This document shows positions 35,145 through 46,967 of a DNA stretch of 64,000 bases, in pieces. Numbering within the stretch: position 1 is the first letter of the stretch; every line of letters begins with the position of its first letter. The stretch is from Mercenaria mercenaria (Eukaryota > Mollusca > Bivalvia > Venerida > Veneridae). The DNA is taken from positions 67,027,001-67,091,000 of the forward strand of contig NC_069366.1 of assembly GCF_021730395.1 (NCBI RefSeq). Direction: 5' to 3'. The notes beneath the pieces are model-generated. The model saw nothing but the letters and a program-made list of their open reading frames with translations, was not told the DNA's origin and searched no databases. Made by a program: the position numbers and the translations under genes.

Positions 35145-36230
35145 AATCACGTGCATTTAAGCTGTAACAAATACTTCATTAAGCCTATGCTTACTTAGTT
35201 ACTAGTACATTGCAAATCATTATCGAATGATAACTTAAGTTGTTTCAAGTCTTGTAAACTTTCGTCTTGCCGTTCGCCGTTTCATTAGAGTTACTCCCTT
35301 TCTGATTTTTAACTAAAACAACAAAACATTCTGATTGTCACAAAATAAAGTAAAATGAACAATATTCAAAACAAAGTCAAATTACGTTCGTAAGGCGCAT
35401 GCCAGGTAAGAGGGGCTTATGTAAATTATAAATATTTGTTTTAACTTGCACACAGGTGGTTGTAGTTTATTTATAGAAGTTTTTGAATGACTGTTTACTC
35501 GTGTCATTCGCATCGCCGCGATCGTTTCTGACTGACGCAATTGTCAGATTTTGCCAATGTTTAATAAAAAACTTATTTCTCAGAAATGGACAACGACATG
35601 TAAATAACCTACCCGGGAACTTAAAGGTATATTCCACGTGTGTTGTTGGAATGCAGATATTTGGCCATATATGTTTATGACGAAGCGTGGAACGAAGGGC
35701 GTCGTAAAATATATCACTGCCGAATTTAATAGCTTTATTTAATTAATATATAGTAAACAGGTGCTGAATTTGGACCGACTGTTGATGTTCTTTTATCATC
35801 TAAAGCATCTAAATAAATGATAAAGTGACGATAAAATGTGTAGAAAAAAACCCATAAAGGTCCTGTTTGATACTTGCTTCTTTTGAGGCGGACAGACATA
35901 ATATGTCCCATTTTAAAATGATGCATATACAGGTGACGCTAAAATAATATAAAAAAAGTAAAGTAGTTTACCATCAGAACTGAACAAAGGATACTGCATT
36001 CTTATCAGAATAATAAATAATGAAAAGGAATTTATTGTCACAAAGCAATTCCTCTCAGATGACACTGACCTTCATTCTGCTTACCAAACAAAAGAATCTC
36101 TGACATTGGTACATCTACAATAGATTTAAAATGTTATATAAAATTATGATATAACATCTAATGTCTATTTTCAAATGTGAACTTACTAATGAACACAAAT
36201 GAATACGAGGTCTAAGCACTGTAAATCTAG
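35145..36230. other. Intergenic, no feature seen
   Basis: No coding or repeat signal could be supported on either strand. Confidence 0.35.
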
Positions 36231-36232
36231 CT

Positions 36233-36445
36233 CGCCAGAAAACACATGTGTTGCACACAGGATCCAACCACTCGCATCCGCGCAGTCTGGTCAGGATCCA
36301 TGCTGTTCGCGAACAGTTTCTCCAGTTCCAAAAGGCTTTAAAAGCGAACAGCATGGATCCTGACCAGACTGCGCGGATGCGCAGGCTGGTCTGGATCCAT
36401 GCTGGTCGCAAACCCACTATGTTGGTTTTCTTATGGCATGGCTCA
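36233..36445. mobile_element. Long foldback element with nested palindromes, copy 2
   Basis: Same family as 8603-8840. The right arm is well kept (GAACAGCATGGATCCTGACC through CCCACTATGTTGGTTTTC to GGCATGGCTCA). The outer part of the left arm is eroded (GCCAGAAAACACATGTGTTG), while the inner part (CGCATCCGCGCAGTCTGGTC) is intact. An open frame across it is only a by-product of the palindrome. Confidence 0.75.
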
Positions 36446-36449
36446 ATTA

Positions 36450-38330
36450 TTTGATACAAGCAGTACGCATATAGGTCGATAAAGATTCTTTTGTAACAAG
36501 ACATTTTGGATTTTGCGTTTGCGGATACTACAGAATTGGTTTTGCCTTTGACTCCTGCTAAACTTGAGTTTGAAACTTCACTTGTATATACTGTTTTATT
36601 TAATGGATAAATCTTTTCAAAATCATGTCCTGCAAATGATAAACTTACATTAAGGGAACATCTTAAAGCTTTTGTAATGATGACAATCTAATGGCTAATA
36701 ATTATGTTTATGTAATTTGTTAGCCTTCAATCAAATCTGACCTTGATCTGAAGGTCCAATCCTGTTCTTGACCCTATGGAAAATGCTGTTTGATATTTCT
36801 GTACTGTCAAATGAAATGATAATTACGCAAAGCCTTTTAACAAATCTGATATAACGGTACAAAAGGTATTAATCTGGTAATGTGTTAGGACACTGATAGG
36901 TATAGAGGCGGACAGACAGACAGACGAACTGAGATATTGCAAGACAGTGTTTCACAACTCATGAGCAAGTTCTTTGCTACTTATAACATCGTTTTCGAAA
37001 AGATAGCTGAACAGGACTATTCAAAAACCAAAAGTAAAATGTACTATCAAAAGGATTATCCATTTTTTTTCTATATTTTGACTAATTCAAGGGCCGTAAT
37101 TCTCATATATGCAAATTTTCTTCATTTCTGAGCACCCAGACTGATTAATCATTTCCTCCGGCATACATTTATCATGACATGGTGAGACATTTATATTACA
37201 TAAATAAGTATATGCTTGGTTTTGTATATCAACGTCTTTTATAAATCATTTCAAGGGACATAACTCTGACCCTTCTAATTTATCATACAAAGGGTGGGTA
37301 AAGTTGCATTCTGCACCTAGAATGTATCATTATAGAAGTAATGTATCAGAAAAACATCCAAGCTCTTCTACAAAGTGCACAATTCGAATTTATTTCCTGC
37401 CTTATAACCCCCACTATATGACCGTGCTTTTAAACGAAATTCAAAATTATATGCAGGTATGTTTTTCAACTTTATAGATAATAAATGGTTTTAACTTTTT
37501 TTCAGAATGCAATAGAAATGTGTTAATCGCAAAAACTTAAATCCTGCATTTATTAACTGTTTTAATTATATTGATATAACACATAGGGAATAATCTTTTA
37601 CTGGAAAAATTCTTCGCAACGTACTCACGAGGCATTTCTCTAATTCCTCCAGTAATTCTACATTTGTAGAAGGCTTTATCTGCCGATATCTTGAGAGCGT
37701 TTCTTTTGCATGACTATTCATATATTGTCAAAATGATTCTTAAGAAGTCTTTGTATAATTCCTTGATACTATTTTGGGCTACCATTAACAAAAAAATGGC
37801 ATTGCTTGGTTTGCCATTATCGTTCCAATGGAAACACGGGAAGCTCCGTGTCTTGATGACTGTTGTGTCATTATAAACTTTAAGATCATATGGAAATTCA
37901 TTGTATCCACGTAGATATATTTAGATTGTTCATTGTGAATTAAAGGTTAAATCAAGTGTAATGTTCTTCTAAGAAATAATCATTAAAGACGTCTGGTGAT
38001 CATGATTTGAAATTACTGAAAGACTGTACTTAGTCTATTGCAAACGCTGTATTTTTTGGTCATTTCCTGTGGCCCTGCAATTATGAAAATATTTTTTGAG
38101 AGAAATTGTTTCAAACGTCATGTTTGTGATATGATCGCGTTTTGAAGGACACTGGAAAATGTTAGGGGCTTGCGTGAACATAAACCGCATGTCCATCTGT
38201 GACCAATCTTGATTCTCAGACACTTTTTAGAGAACTTTATCATTTTATCAACAGGTTAGATATTATTATCAACATAATTATAGTTTTTGTTACGGTTGCT
38301 TTATCATAGCCTGCACGCTTAAAGCCAATC
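36450..38330. other. Intergenic, decayed repeat traces only
   Basis: A GGCGGACAGACAGACAGACG segment near 36906 and GGGACATAACTCTGACCC near 37256 are worn pieces of tandem-repeat elements. Nothing else can be supported. Confidence 0.35.
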
Positions 38331-38339
38331 TCTGACAAC

Positions 38340-38425
38340 TGCGTCTCGGAGTCGACTCTTTGACTCGGTGGTTAGAGCATTAGACTAGCACCTGAGCGAC
38401 TCGGGTTCGAATCCCTCCGCAGACA
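38340..38425 (+). repeat. Degenerate tRNA-like SINE head
   Basis: GACTCGGTGGTTAGAGC resembles a box A/D-arm and ACTCGGGTTCGAATCCC a box B/T-arm. They are separated by an anticodon-like arm with AGC in an oversized loop. No clean acceptor stem pairs, so it is probably a SINE remnant or tRNA pseudogene. Confidence 0.45.
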
Positions 38426-38484
38426 GTTGAGATATTTCGTCATAAAATGCTATGCTTTTTGATCTGTTACGGTTAAAAGTACAT

Positions 38485-39247
38485 TTAAAGGCATCTCTAT
38501 TTTTAGCACTGGTGGCCACTAAAGGGGGGGCCAGGCGTCCACATTTGAACGAAATTTGGAAGAGAACCTAATAATGATGCTACTATATAAGTTTGATGAG
38601 CATCCTTTCTTGAGAAGAAGTCGTTTAAAGGTATTTCTATTCTTACTTCCAGTGAACCCTTTAAGGGCCCGATCGCCACACTTTGACGAAATATAGGACA
38701 GAACCTTATTATGATGCTATACACCAACTTTGATGAAGACCCAACAAGCAATTCATGACAAGCAGTCGAATCAATATATTTTTTTAACCAAGCGGCCCCT
38801 ATAAGGAGCCAACTGTCCCCATTGGGTCAAATGTGGGATACGATCTTATAATGATGCTACAAGCCTAATTTAATGAAAATTCAACAATCTGTTCATGAGA
38901 AGTATTTCTGCTTTAAACTCTAGCGGCTCTACACTTGAACAGGTATTGGAGAGGACCTTATAATGATACTACAGATAAAAGTTGATGAAAACCAATAAAG
39001 CGGTTCATGTGAAGAAGTCATTTGAATTTTCTTAGCTCTCTCAGTCCATAAAAGGTGTCGAGGTAGACTATTTGAACAAATTTGATGGAGTTTATGCCTG
39101 GTTGCTACTGATCAAGTTTGGTGTAACTCTGACCAACAGTTTCAGATAAGAATATGTTTAAGTAACATATTGACGCAGGACGACGAATGATGGACAACTG
39201 ACGATCCCGCTATACTTATAACTCACTCTGAACAAAGTTTAGCGGAG
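38485..39247 (+). mobile_element. Helitron-like tandem-repeat element, diverged units
   Basis: Four to five units of 120-145 bases carry TTGAACGAAATTTGGAAGAG, ACCTTATAATGATGCTAC and TTTGATGAAGA motifs. They are followed by GACGCAGGACGACG and a CTCACTCTGAACAAAG / TTTAGCGGAG end that is a worn hairpin. The 7.5-kb transposon at 39253 has inserted at this end. Confidence 0.5.
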
Positions 39248-39252
39248 TTTAA

Positions 39253-39605
39253 CAGGCTGGGGAACACTCCCGATCGAGCTATAATAGCTCGTTCGGGCTA
39301 TAATAGCCCCTTCGGGCTATATTACAATAAATGAAAACCTGCTAAATGGCCCGCTTTTCATAGTTATCCGAAATATCGAATAAAACCGGAAACTATGCCA
39401 CTTATACTTTCAGTATGGAACCTAAAACAGTAACTTTTTTCAACATTCAGCCCCGACGGGAATGAGAAATATTGGGTTAAAAAACACAGATTTTGAGAAT
39501 TACCTACGAAAATGTCCCGTTTCTGCATAAAAATACGATTTCTGTAGGAGATCTTTCCGCACACTGCAACTCTTTAATTTTGGAGGAGATCCGCTTGACG
39601 GTTAC
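39253..39605 (+). repeat. Left terminal inverted repeat of the 7.5-kb transposon
   Basis: About 353 bases, matched in reverse by 46437-46789. The outer 70 bases hold three palindromic modules, CGAGCTATAATAGCTCG, CGGGCTATAATAGCCCC and TTCGGGCTATATT (39275-39323), which are candidate transposase-binding sites. The rest is unique sequence including TCAGCCCCGACGGGAATGAG. Confidence 0.9.
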
Positions 39606-39835
39606 CTACATTTTTGATCAATTTAAACGAAAATCTTTTGTTTTAATTAATTAGTGTACAGGGACTGGCCAAATGTTGATTGCAACGTATTTTAAGCTAA
39701 AAAGAAAGCTTGCTTTACTCTACAGGTTAACATGTAAATATATACTAAATATAGTAAAAAATAATTCGTTTGTTTTATATGATACCCCAGAATGCACGGG
39801 TTTGTTTATATGAATAACCTTGAAAAGCATTGAAG

Positions 39836-42800
39836 ATGCCAGGCTCTTGTTCATGTAGAGAACATAGTAAATTTAGCGGTGGTGAATCAAGTTACCTCCA
39901 TAAAATAAGTAATAAGAAAGTAAAAGCAGATATTTTGAATTTTATGAAAACGAAAGACCTAGTACCAAGAAATTGTACTGCTATATGCCAAAAATGTATT
40001 GACTTTGTGCAAGAAACTCTTATCCCTGAAGAAAGTTGTAAAAGAAAGAATGGCTTTCTAGGTGACATTATAACAGCTATTTCTTCGGGGGATTTAAGTA
40101 ACAATGAGATTGGTGACATTGCTGAGGCAATAGGTTCACGTATATGCAAGGATATTGACATAGATGTTCTCAATACAACTTCTGATTATAAAACCCCGTC
40201 TAATTTGACCTCTTTTTCTATCTCAAAATGGCTACAACAGAGAAACAATGTGTTGATTCGTTTCTTGATGTCATCAGCAGGGTGTTTATCTGCAAAAAAT
40301 ATTAAAAGGAAGCATGTATTGCCAGTGCAGTTGATAGTGTGTATAAAGCCAGGAGGCTGACTTATGTTGCCCCCTTCCCTTTTTGTAATAATCTGATTGC
40401 GTATTACATAAGTGGTAGCAAACTTATTGGCCAAATGAACAGCCGACAGCACCCTTGCGGCAGCTACAATACTTTAAAAAAATGGTTGAATTCAGTAGCT
40501 TCACAACCGTTACAAACAAATACTTAAGGTGACATTATATCTTTTTTTGATAACAACCAGACAATTGCCAGAAACTGGCGTGTTACATTTGGGCATAAGA
40601 CCACCGCCTCTGTTATTACCATGGTATTAAACATTTTTCCAAAATTAGCAACCTCCATACAGAATGATGCTAATAATAGTCCCAGACAATGGCTATATGT
40701 ACCAAATGACAATGCCACTATAGAAAGATTTATGGAAGCGCTGAAAAGGGACGAACGTAATTTCGATAGTATACGCAACAGTTTTCTGGCAGAAAGACTA
40801 GAAAAGGTCATTACTGAAAGGCGAAATTATGATGAGGTGCAGGAAAAAATTGATGGTAAGCTTGTCACATCATTAAAAATAGTACTATTAAGTGAAAAGT
40901 GTAATTATAAAAAGTGCAATACATTGAAACTTAGATCATACACCACAACTATAATTTGGCGTTTGATTTTCTAGCTGATTCTGTATTTTGTGAGTTTGAC
41001 TAAAATTATTTCTTTTGCATCAAACTTTACATGTAATTTTCTTTTAATTTTGATTTCGCACTGAGAATATTCTTCTTGAAAATGTAAGTAACAGACATTT
41101 AAAATCGGTCCTGGTGTGTGCTGTGGCCATTGAAAACAAATCCATATTATATAGAATAAAGAAGAACTACTATTTAGTGTGTTATAACCTTAATAGTTGG
41201 TTCACTCTTACTGTTGTATTTAGCATGCGTGAAGCAGGGAACCATATATCAATGTAATTAACCCCAATGTTTCATAATTGACGGAAAGCTATACTTATAG
41301 TAATGATACAATGAAAAAGTAGTCAAGAAATATGTGTGCTTTGTTGTTATTCATATTATTGAAAATTATGGTATACATTCTGATAAATGAGAGTGAATGA
41401 CTTTAATATATACCTTTGATATGTTTAATGTTTCTATTTTCTCTAAATATGGTTAAAATAGTATTTTATGACAAAATATATATCTTAATTAACCATTATG
41501 TAGGTTTCATTGGACCACGAATAAAAAATGCATCAGAAGATCCATATGCATGGGTCCCAAGTCAACACCTGCATGAAAAACCTACAATTTCAGTCGGAGA
41601 ACCAGTTATGTGTAACCCATGCTCATATGAATCAGTGAAAAAAGTACTTCAGGTAATAATTGCAGGAAAAAAAGTTCTTTTTGGTATTTATGTCGTCTTT
41701 TTAGTACTTTTTTAATGGTGCATACAATTCTTTTATAGACGTTTTAAATACGTGTTTTTGCATATGGACGTCTTTTACTTCATTTTTGAAGACGTCTTTT
41801 CCGTCTCTTTAGGTTGTTTTGAAAAGGTGTCATAACGTATTTCATATACTATTAGGTCTTATGACGTCTATTGAAAGAAATGTTTGTTCTGTACTATAAT
41901 GAGGCCTTTATGAAATAATAAGATATTATAACATTTATATGATAATAAGATATAACCTTTTTGAATATGAATTACTACCATAATACAACGGATGAATGTT
42001 TTGTATTTAATGCATTGATATTTTTTACTTATGCATAATTTGTGATCAGCATGGATATTTTTATATTCTATATAGCATTTACATAACCAGAGTCTTGGTA
42101 ACAGGCAATGGATATGTGCTGGTTGTGATGGCCTGCCGTACGTTTTGGGCTCAAGGCTTATAGAAAAGCATGAAGAATTACGTGATATCCTCCTCATACC
42201 TGGACATGGTCATATGGAAATGAATGCAGTAAAGGCTTGTTTCAAACTTTTATGGGATGTATGTCTACAAGACTTAGCCAAAATGTTAGGATATCGTTCG
42301 CCGCGTGCCCTGATCTGTTGCAAGAGTTGTACAGATCATCACAAAGCATGGATGATTCTTAATATATTTCTTCAAGGTACTGTAGATGAAATATTGACAA
42401 CATATATAAAGTATTGTACCAATGAACGTCAAACTCCATCTGTCACTGGACTGTACCAATACATATCCATTAGTAAAGACAAAAATTTCCGGTTTTTGTG
42501 CGATGCAACTTTCAATATCGTTTTAGCAGTATTTGTTTTCAGGTCCGGAGTTCGTAGAAATAACTCAAAATTTATTATGGCAGGTAAAAGTAAGTTCATT
42601 AAACTATTTTATGGCTTCAATCATACATATTACCAGGAAATAGTATACAGAGACCTTAAAACAAGAACATTAGCTCCACAGGAAGTAAAAGAGTTTTTGG
42701 AAAAAACTGAATCTTTCTCTGTGTCTGGCCATGAAAGCAAAGGCGAAGGTGGTGATTTTGTTCTAGAGGCAGTTAATGGCAAATCAAAGCGCTGGTTGCC

Positions 42801-45800
42801 ACCTGGAATACCACAGCACCAGCATTGGTTGCAAGTTTGCAGAAATTTGGACTTGCTTGATAAGGTAAGACAGTTTTTTTTTATATTGTCATTTGATTGC
42901 TTGACAATATTACTAATTATAAACAGAAATGATATAGCGAAACAGATTGTACGGAAATAAAGATCACACTTTCCATATACATTTTCTTGTAAAATTCAAA
43001 TATCCTAGTAATATTTAAGTGTTACAAAACATATCAATAACATTATATAAAATTTTTGATTTATTTTTTCTGATACAGATTAGAGAAAACACCTTCAAAG
43101 AAACAGGAATGAACGAAGAATCTAAAGGGGTATATCAGAGAGATATAGAAAAGGAAATATTAGAATGGCGTGTGAAACTTCGAGCTTCAGGATATATTAG
43201 CAATACAGCAGATGAAAATAGGTATACTTCATTCATAATGTTATTTTCAATATTAAGTATTTCTTAATATAATATACCTATTAAACATTCATAACGCTTT
43301 ATGTTTTAAAACATGATGATGAAATCGTTGTCAAAATATTTGTAATGAATAATTGCATAGGTATCATACGGTTAAATTTTATATTTCACATGCACTTTTA
43401 TAGGTAGATTAATAAAGGGAGTTAATAGAAATTAATGTATTCGATTATTTATAATATGTATGTCAATAATCAGATTTTACTTAAATATTCCATAAAAGAA
43501 CAAACTGGAGTAACGTTTCAATTATAAATAAATAAAAAAGTCAATAGTATAACAATTATTGATAAAAAATCATTATGTTCTTTTTTTTCAGTAATATTTA
43601 ATAATACACTTACTTTAAATAAATAAATGTATAAAAAAAATGTAATATCGTTTCAGTTGCCATATATCTGTATCTGGTGAAAATTTAGATAAAACGCTTG
43701 TTTCATTTGAGAGACAATGCAACACGAATATAAATGATTATTACAATGAATTGATCAAAGGAGGATTACCTGGAAAAGGTGTTTCCTTAACGCCCGTTTT
43801 TACTACTCCATTGGACAGAACTAAATTTCACGACATTAAAAAAAAAAAAAAAATTACAGATAAGTGAAATCATTGAACAGGCTATTAGTGACATACAAAA
43901 CCACGGTCACACAGATGAAGCATTCGTTTTAGAGGGTCAGTGGCAGAAGATAAAAGGTAAAATTATTCTTATTAATTTATTTCATAAATTTCCGAATGTG
44001 TTCGGGACAGAAAAAATTAACATCATCAAGATCACTGTCGCGCTTAACCACTATTCCTACACATAATGTGTGGACCCAATAATCGCACCCTTTTCTGTAT
44101 TCGCAGTTAAGCCATACATCATTCTTCTTCCCGACACTTTTCTTGTGGCAAATGTCACATTTAGATTTGATTCCTTGGGCATCATTATTGCCCAGATCTT
44201 GAACTTTAGGTTCCATTGGAGGTTCTGGATATTTAGGTTCTTCGTTTCCCAAGACCGGTTGAGGATCATTGACAGGTAGTATGTCTGATGTTGGGGCTTG
44301 CTCTGCTGCTGAGGATGGTGGGGATTGATCTGACATAGTTTCATTCTGTACTGCTAAGTCTCCTATAAAAATGTAATTTTAAGGTTATTCTGCACTTTTC
44401 ATAAACATGCTTTGATGCCGTAACGTCAGTTATATGGCTAGCTTAGTATAATATATGGACATATTGTACGGAAAGTTCTTATTATAGTAGTATATAATTA
44501 TCTAAATTGATGTTTATGTCTTAAATAATCTGCAAATATATGCACAAAACATTTTCCTTTCATTTGTCCTAACCACCTAGTTTTTTACTCCAGATGAACC
44601 ATATTCAAACTTGACCTTATTTCACCAATTTGAAAGCAATAATTCTGAGCAAATTTTATGAAGATCATTAAAAAATACAGTCTATATTGAATACACATAC
44701 TTTTTATTTTATTTTGCCTAGTGACCTAGTTTCTGACCCTAGATGACCCATATTCTAACTTTACTTTATTTTATGAATGCAATAATTCTGACTAAATTTT
44801 ATAAATATCCAGTGTAAAATGCAGCCCCTATTGCGTACATAACATTTGATCGGTTGGCCTAATTTTTGACCCAACATGACCCATATTCATACTTCTCCTA
44901 CATTTCAATCAGACAAACATTCTGATCAAATTTCTTAAAAAACTACCGTGTAAAATGCCGCCCCTATTGCATACATAAGGTTTTTGTTAGATTTGACACA
45001 GTGACCAAGTTTTTGACCCATTTTCTGACAAAACTTAATGAAGATAAGTTGAAAAATACAGCCTCTATCGAATACACAATCTAAATGTTGACAGACAGAC
45101 AGACAGACAGACGACAAATGACGGACGCCGGACATCGAACGGTCATTAAAACTCATCTGAGGATTGCTCAGGTGAGCTCAAATGTGTGAGGCATCATTAT
45201 TTAAAGTCAATGGAGATAAAAATCAAACACACAAGTTCATAGTTTTAATAATCGAACTATCTAAGCATGTTATGAAAGTTTTAAAATCAGTGTTTAAAAA
45301 AGAAATGTTTTAAAATGAATTGACCCGAACATACTGAACTATATTAAGTAAGTGATAACATGTTTGTCATAGATAAATTTTCTATAAAAATCTCAAATAG
45401 TACCATTTTCTGCATGTTTTGCTTCTTTCCCATCTGACTTGAAAATTCCACTGCTACCAGTCGGGGTTTTCCATCTAACCACAAATTCTGTCTTGGTCAG
45501 TTTTGATAATTGTTCCATCTGAAAGAAAGAAAATGAAAATAAATTTAATATTCTTTTACGCCAACAAGACGTTTTGTTAAAATAAAAGTAAATGTTATTT
45601 GTCACTATAATGGTAGATATATTGTTTTGAAATATCACATAAGGTTATGTTTTATTGATTTGTAATGTTTAAATACATGTTATTTTATCATAGTGAAAAA
45701 GAAAGACGATATGCTGATGTTTTATAAAGAGGTTGTGGTCGCTCTAGAAAATGCAACGAATGTAGAAAGTGATGATGGTAATACTTTATTACCTTACTAA

Positions 45801-46114
45801 AGATGGTAGCCCTTCTTTTACTTAGAGTTTGTGACCTCTTAAGGGGGTCATTTAAATACTCCATACTGATATGTCCCGTGTGGTGATTCTTGGCACGTGA
45901 AGGTTGGCCATGAACATTATTGCCTGGGTTGTTTCCTTTGGTTTTCTAATTGTAAAAAATATTATAGATCTTTTTGTAACATTTTATTTACAAAACTATG
46001 CAGTCATTCATTAATATAAAGAGTGTTTTTGTATGAATTGTGACTAAGCATTAAGACATTTTCATTCATTTTTCAGAAATGGAAGAGGAGTCAGATGATA
46101 ACGAAGACGAATAG
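39836..46114 (+). CDS. Transposase-like protein of the 7.5-kb transposon, seven exons, damaged
   Basis: Exons 39836-40855, 41504-41652, 42091-42864, 43079-43221, 43657-43956, 45694-45777 and 46077-46114 all have GT/AG borders and matching phases; together they are about 835 codons. The N-terminus is cysteine-rich (MPGSCSCREHSKFSGG, then NCTAICQKCIDFV), a likely zinc-binding DNA contact. The centre has QWICAGCDGLPYVLGS, LIPGHGHMEMN, and LEKTESFSVSGH plus GEGGDFVLEAVNGKSKRWLP. The C-terminus is very acidic (MEEESDDNEDE). I recall similar uncharacterised proteins in cnidarians and molluscs but cannot place the catalytic DDE residues. Damage: a frame change near 40320, an in-frame TAA at 40525-40527, and a 16-A run at about 43838-43853 that shifts frame. 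Confidence 0.7.
43977..45518 (-). CDS. PHD-finger protein encoded antisense inside the transposase intron
   Basis: Two exons, 45518-45404 and 44362-43977, join in phase 1 (donor G|GTACTA, acceptor TTTTTATAG) to give about 166 residues. The first exon reads MEQLSKLTKTEFVVRWKTP and follows a TTTCTTTCTTTCAG, so a 5' exon may precede it. The second has a proline-rich stretch (NEEPKYPEPPMEPK), then a C4HC3 PHD-type zinc finger: CDICHKKS, LNCEYRKGCDYWVHTLC and FFCPEH. PHD fingers commonly read histone tails; a role in targeting or chromatin contact of the transposon is inference. AATAAA overlaps the stop codon (43976-43981). The 3' end lies about 20 bp from the donor of transposase exon 5 on the other strand. 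The intron (44363-45403) holds a Helitron-like insertion. Confidence 0.7.
44545..45181 (+). mobile_element. Helitron-like tandem-repeat element nested in the transposon
   Basis: Same type as 842-2506: units with CCTAGTGACCTAGTTT, GACCCATATTC and AAAATGCAGCCCCTATTGCG, then GACAGACAGACAGACAGACG and a hairpin (CTCATCTGAG GATT GCTCAGGTGAG) before CTCAAAT. It sits in the intron of the PHD gene and, on the other strand, in the intron of the transposase gene, so it arrived after the transposon was assembled. Confidence 0.65.
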
Positions 46115-46436
46115 AAATGTTATAGATATCTTTATAATCTGTGCTATATTATATCAATGGTAATATATAAAAATATTTCAAAGATTAAAGTACAACTTAC
46201 AGCCATAATATTATATTCCAGCAATTGCCCTCTGTGATGTTTACAGATACAGGAACAACGAAATACTCGTGCAAAAAACATCACGTGACATATAAGCTTG
46301 AAAATATATTTATTTATCTTTTTTATAATATCCGATTTTACATATTGTAAAATTAAATTTTAAAACATATGAGCACCCACTGTACATTAATTAAGAAAAA
46401 CAAAAGAATTCGTTTAATCAAAACATTTATTTACGT

Positions 46437-46789
46437 AACCTTCAAGCGGAATTTCCTCCAAAATTGAAGAGTTGCAGTGTGCGAAAAGATCTCCTACAGA
46501 AATCGTATTTTTATGCAGAAAGGGGGACATTTTCGTTGGTAATTCTCAAAATCTGTGTTTTTTAACCCAATATTTCTCATTCCCGTCGGGGCTGAATGTT
46601 GAAAAAAGTTACTGTTTTAGGTTCCATACTGAAAGTATAAGTGGCATAGTTTCCGGTTTTATTCGATATTTCGGATAACTATGAAAAGCGGGCCATTTAG
46701 CAGGTTTTCATTCATTGTAATATAGCCCGAAGGGGCTATTATAGCCCGAACGAGCTATTATAGCTCGATCGGGAGTGTTCCCCAGCCTG
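46437..46789 (-). repeat. Right terminal inverted repeat of the 7.5-kb transposon
   Basis: Reverse copy of the left TIR, ending GTGTTCCCCAGCCTG. It keeps the three GCTATTATAGC-type palindromes (46723-46772). An open frame through it (46472-46678) is matched in mirror image by one in the left TIR, so it reflects the repeat and is not a gene. Confidence 0.9.
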
Positions 46790-46967
46790 TTTAAACGTCT
46801 TTTAATTACATAAAGACAGTTTACAGCACAGTCATACATAAGAATTTTTTTTCAATGATTTTTAATTGTACACCCTTCCATAAAGTCAGAAAAAAATGAA
46901 TGATACAACGGGTTGTGACATCAGTTCATTTACGTGGAATTTTTTCATTTTACAGAAACTAAAAAAC

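Larger units (their letters stand above)
39253..46789 (+). mobile_element. 7.5-kb TIR DNA transposon with two genes on opposite strands
   Basis: The ends are long inverted repeats starting CAGGCTGGGGAACACTCCCG. The element is flanked by identical TTTAA pentamers (39248-39252 and 46790-46794), a 5-bp target duplication. Between the TIRs are a seven-exon plus-strand gene (39836-46114) and a minus-strand PHD-finger gene (exons within 43977-45518) lying inside the plus gene's largest intron. A Helitron-like element has inserted at about 44550-45180. The two TIRs differ by a few percent, so the copy is not recent. The superfamily is not settled: neither the 5-bp duplication nor the protein matches one I can name with confidence. 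Confidence 0.85.

Noticed and set aside
36115-36504. 129-codon minus-strand frame and its plus-strand partner
   Set aside because: Both lie across the foldback element and mirror each other.
38340-38425. tRNA-Ala(AGC) gene
   Set aside because: The anticodon loop is oversized and no acceptor stem pairs; kept only as a degenerate tRNA-like repeat.
38503-38751. 82-codon minus-strand frame
   Set aside because: Translation of the tandem-repeat element at 38485-39247.
39364-39564. Open frame in the left TIR and its twin at 46472-46678
   Set aside because: Identical because of the inverted repeat; no exon signals join either to the element's genes.
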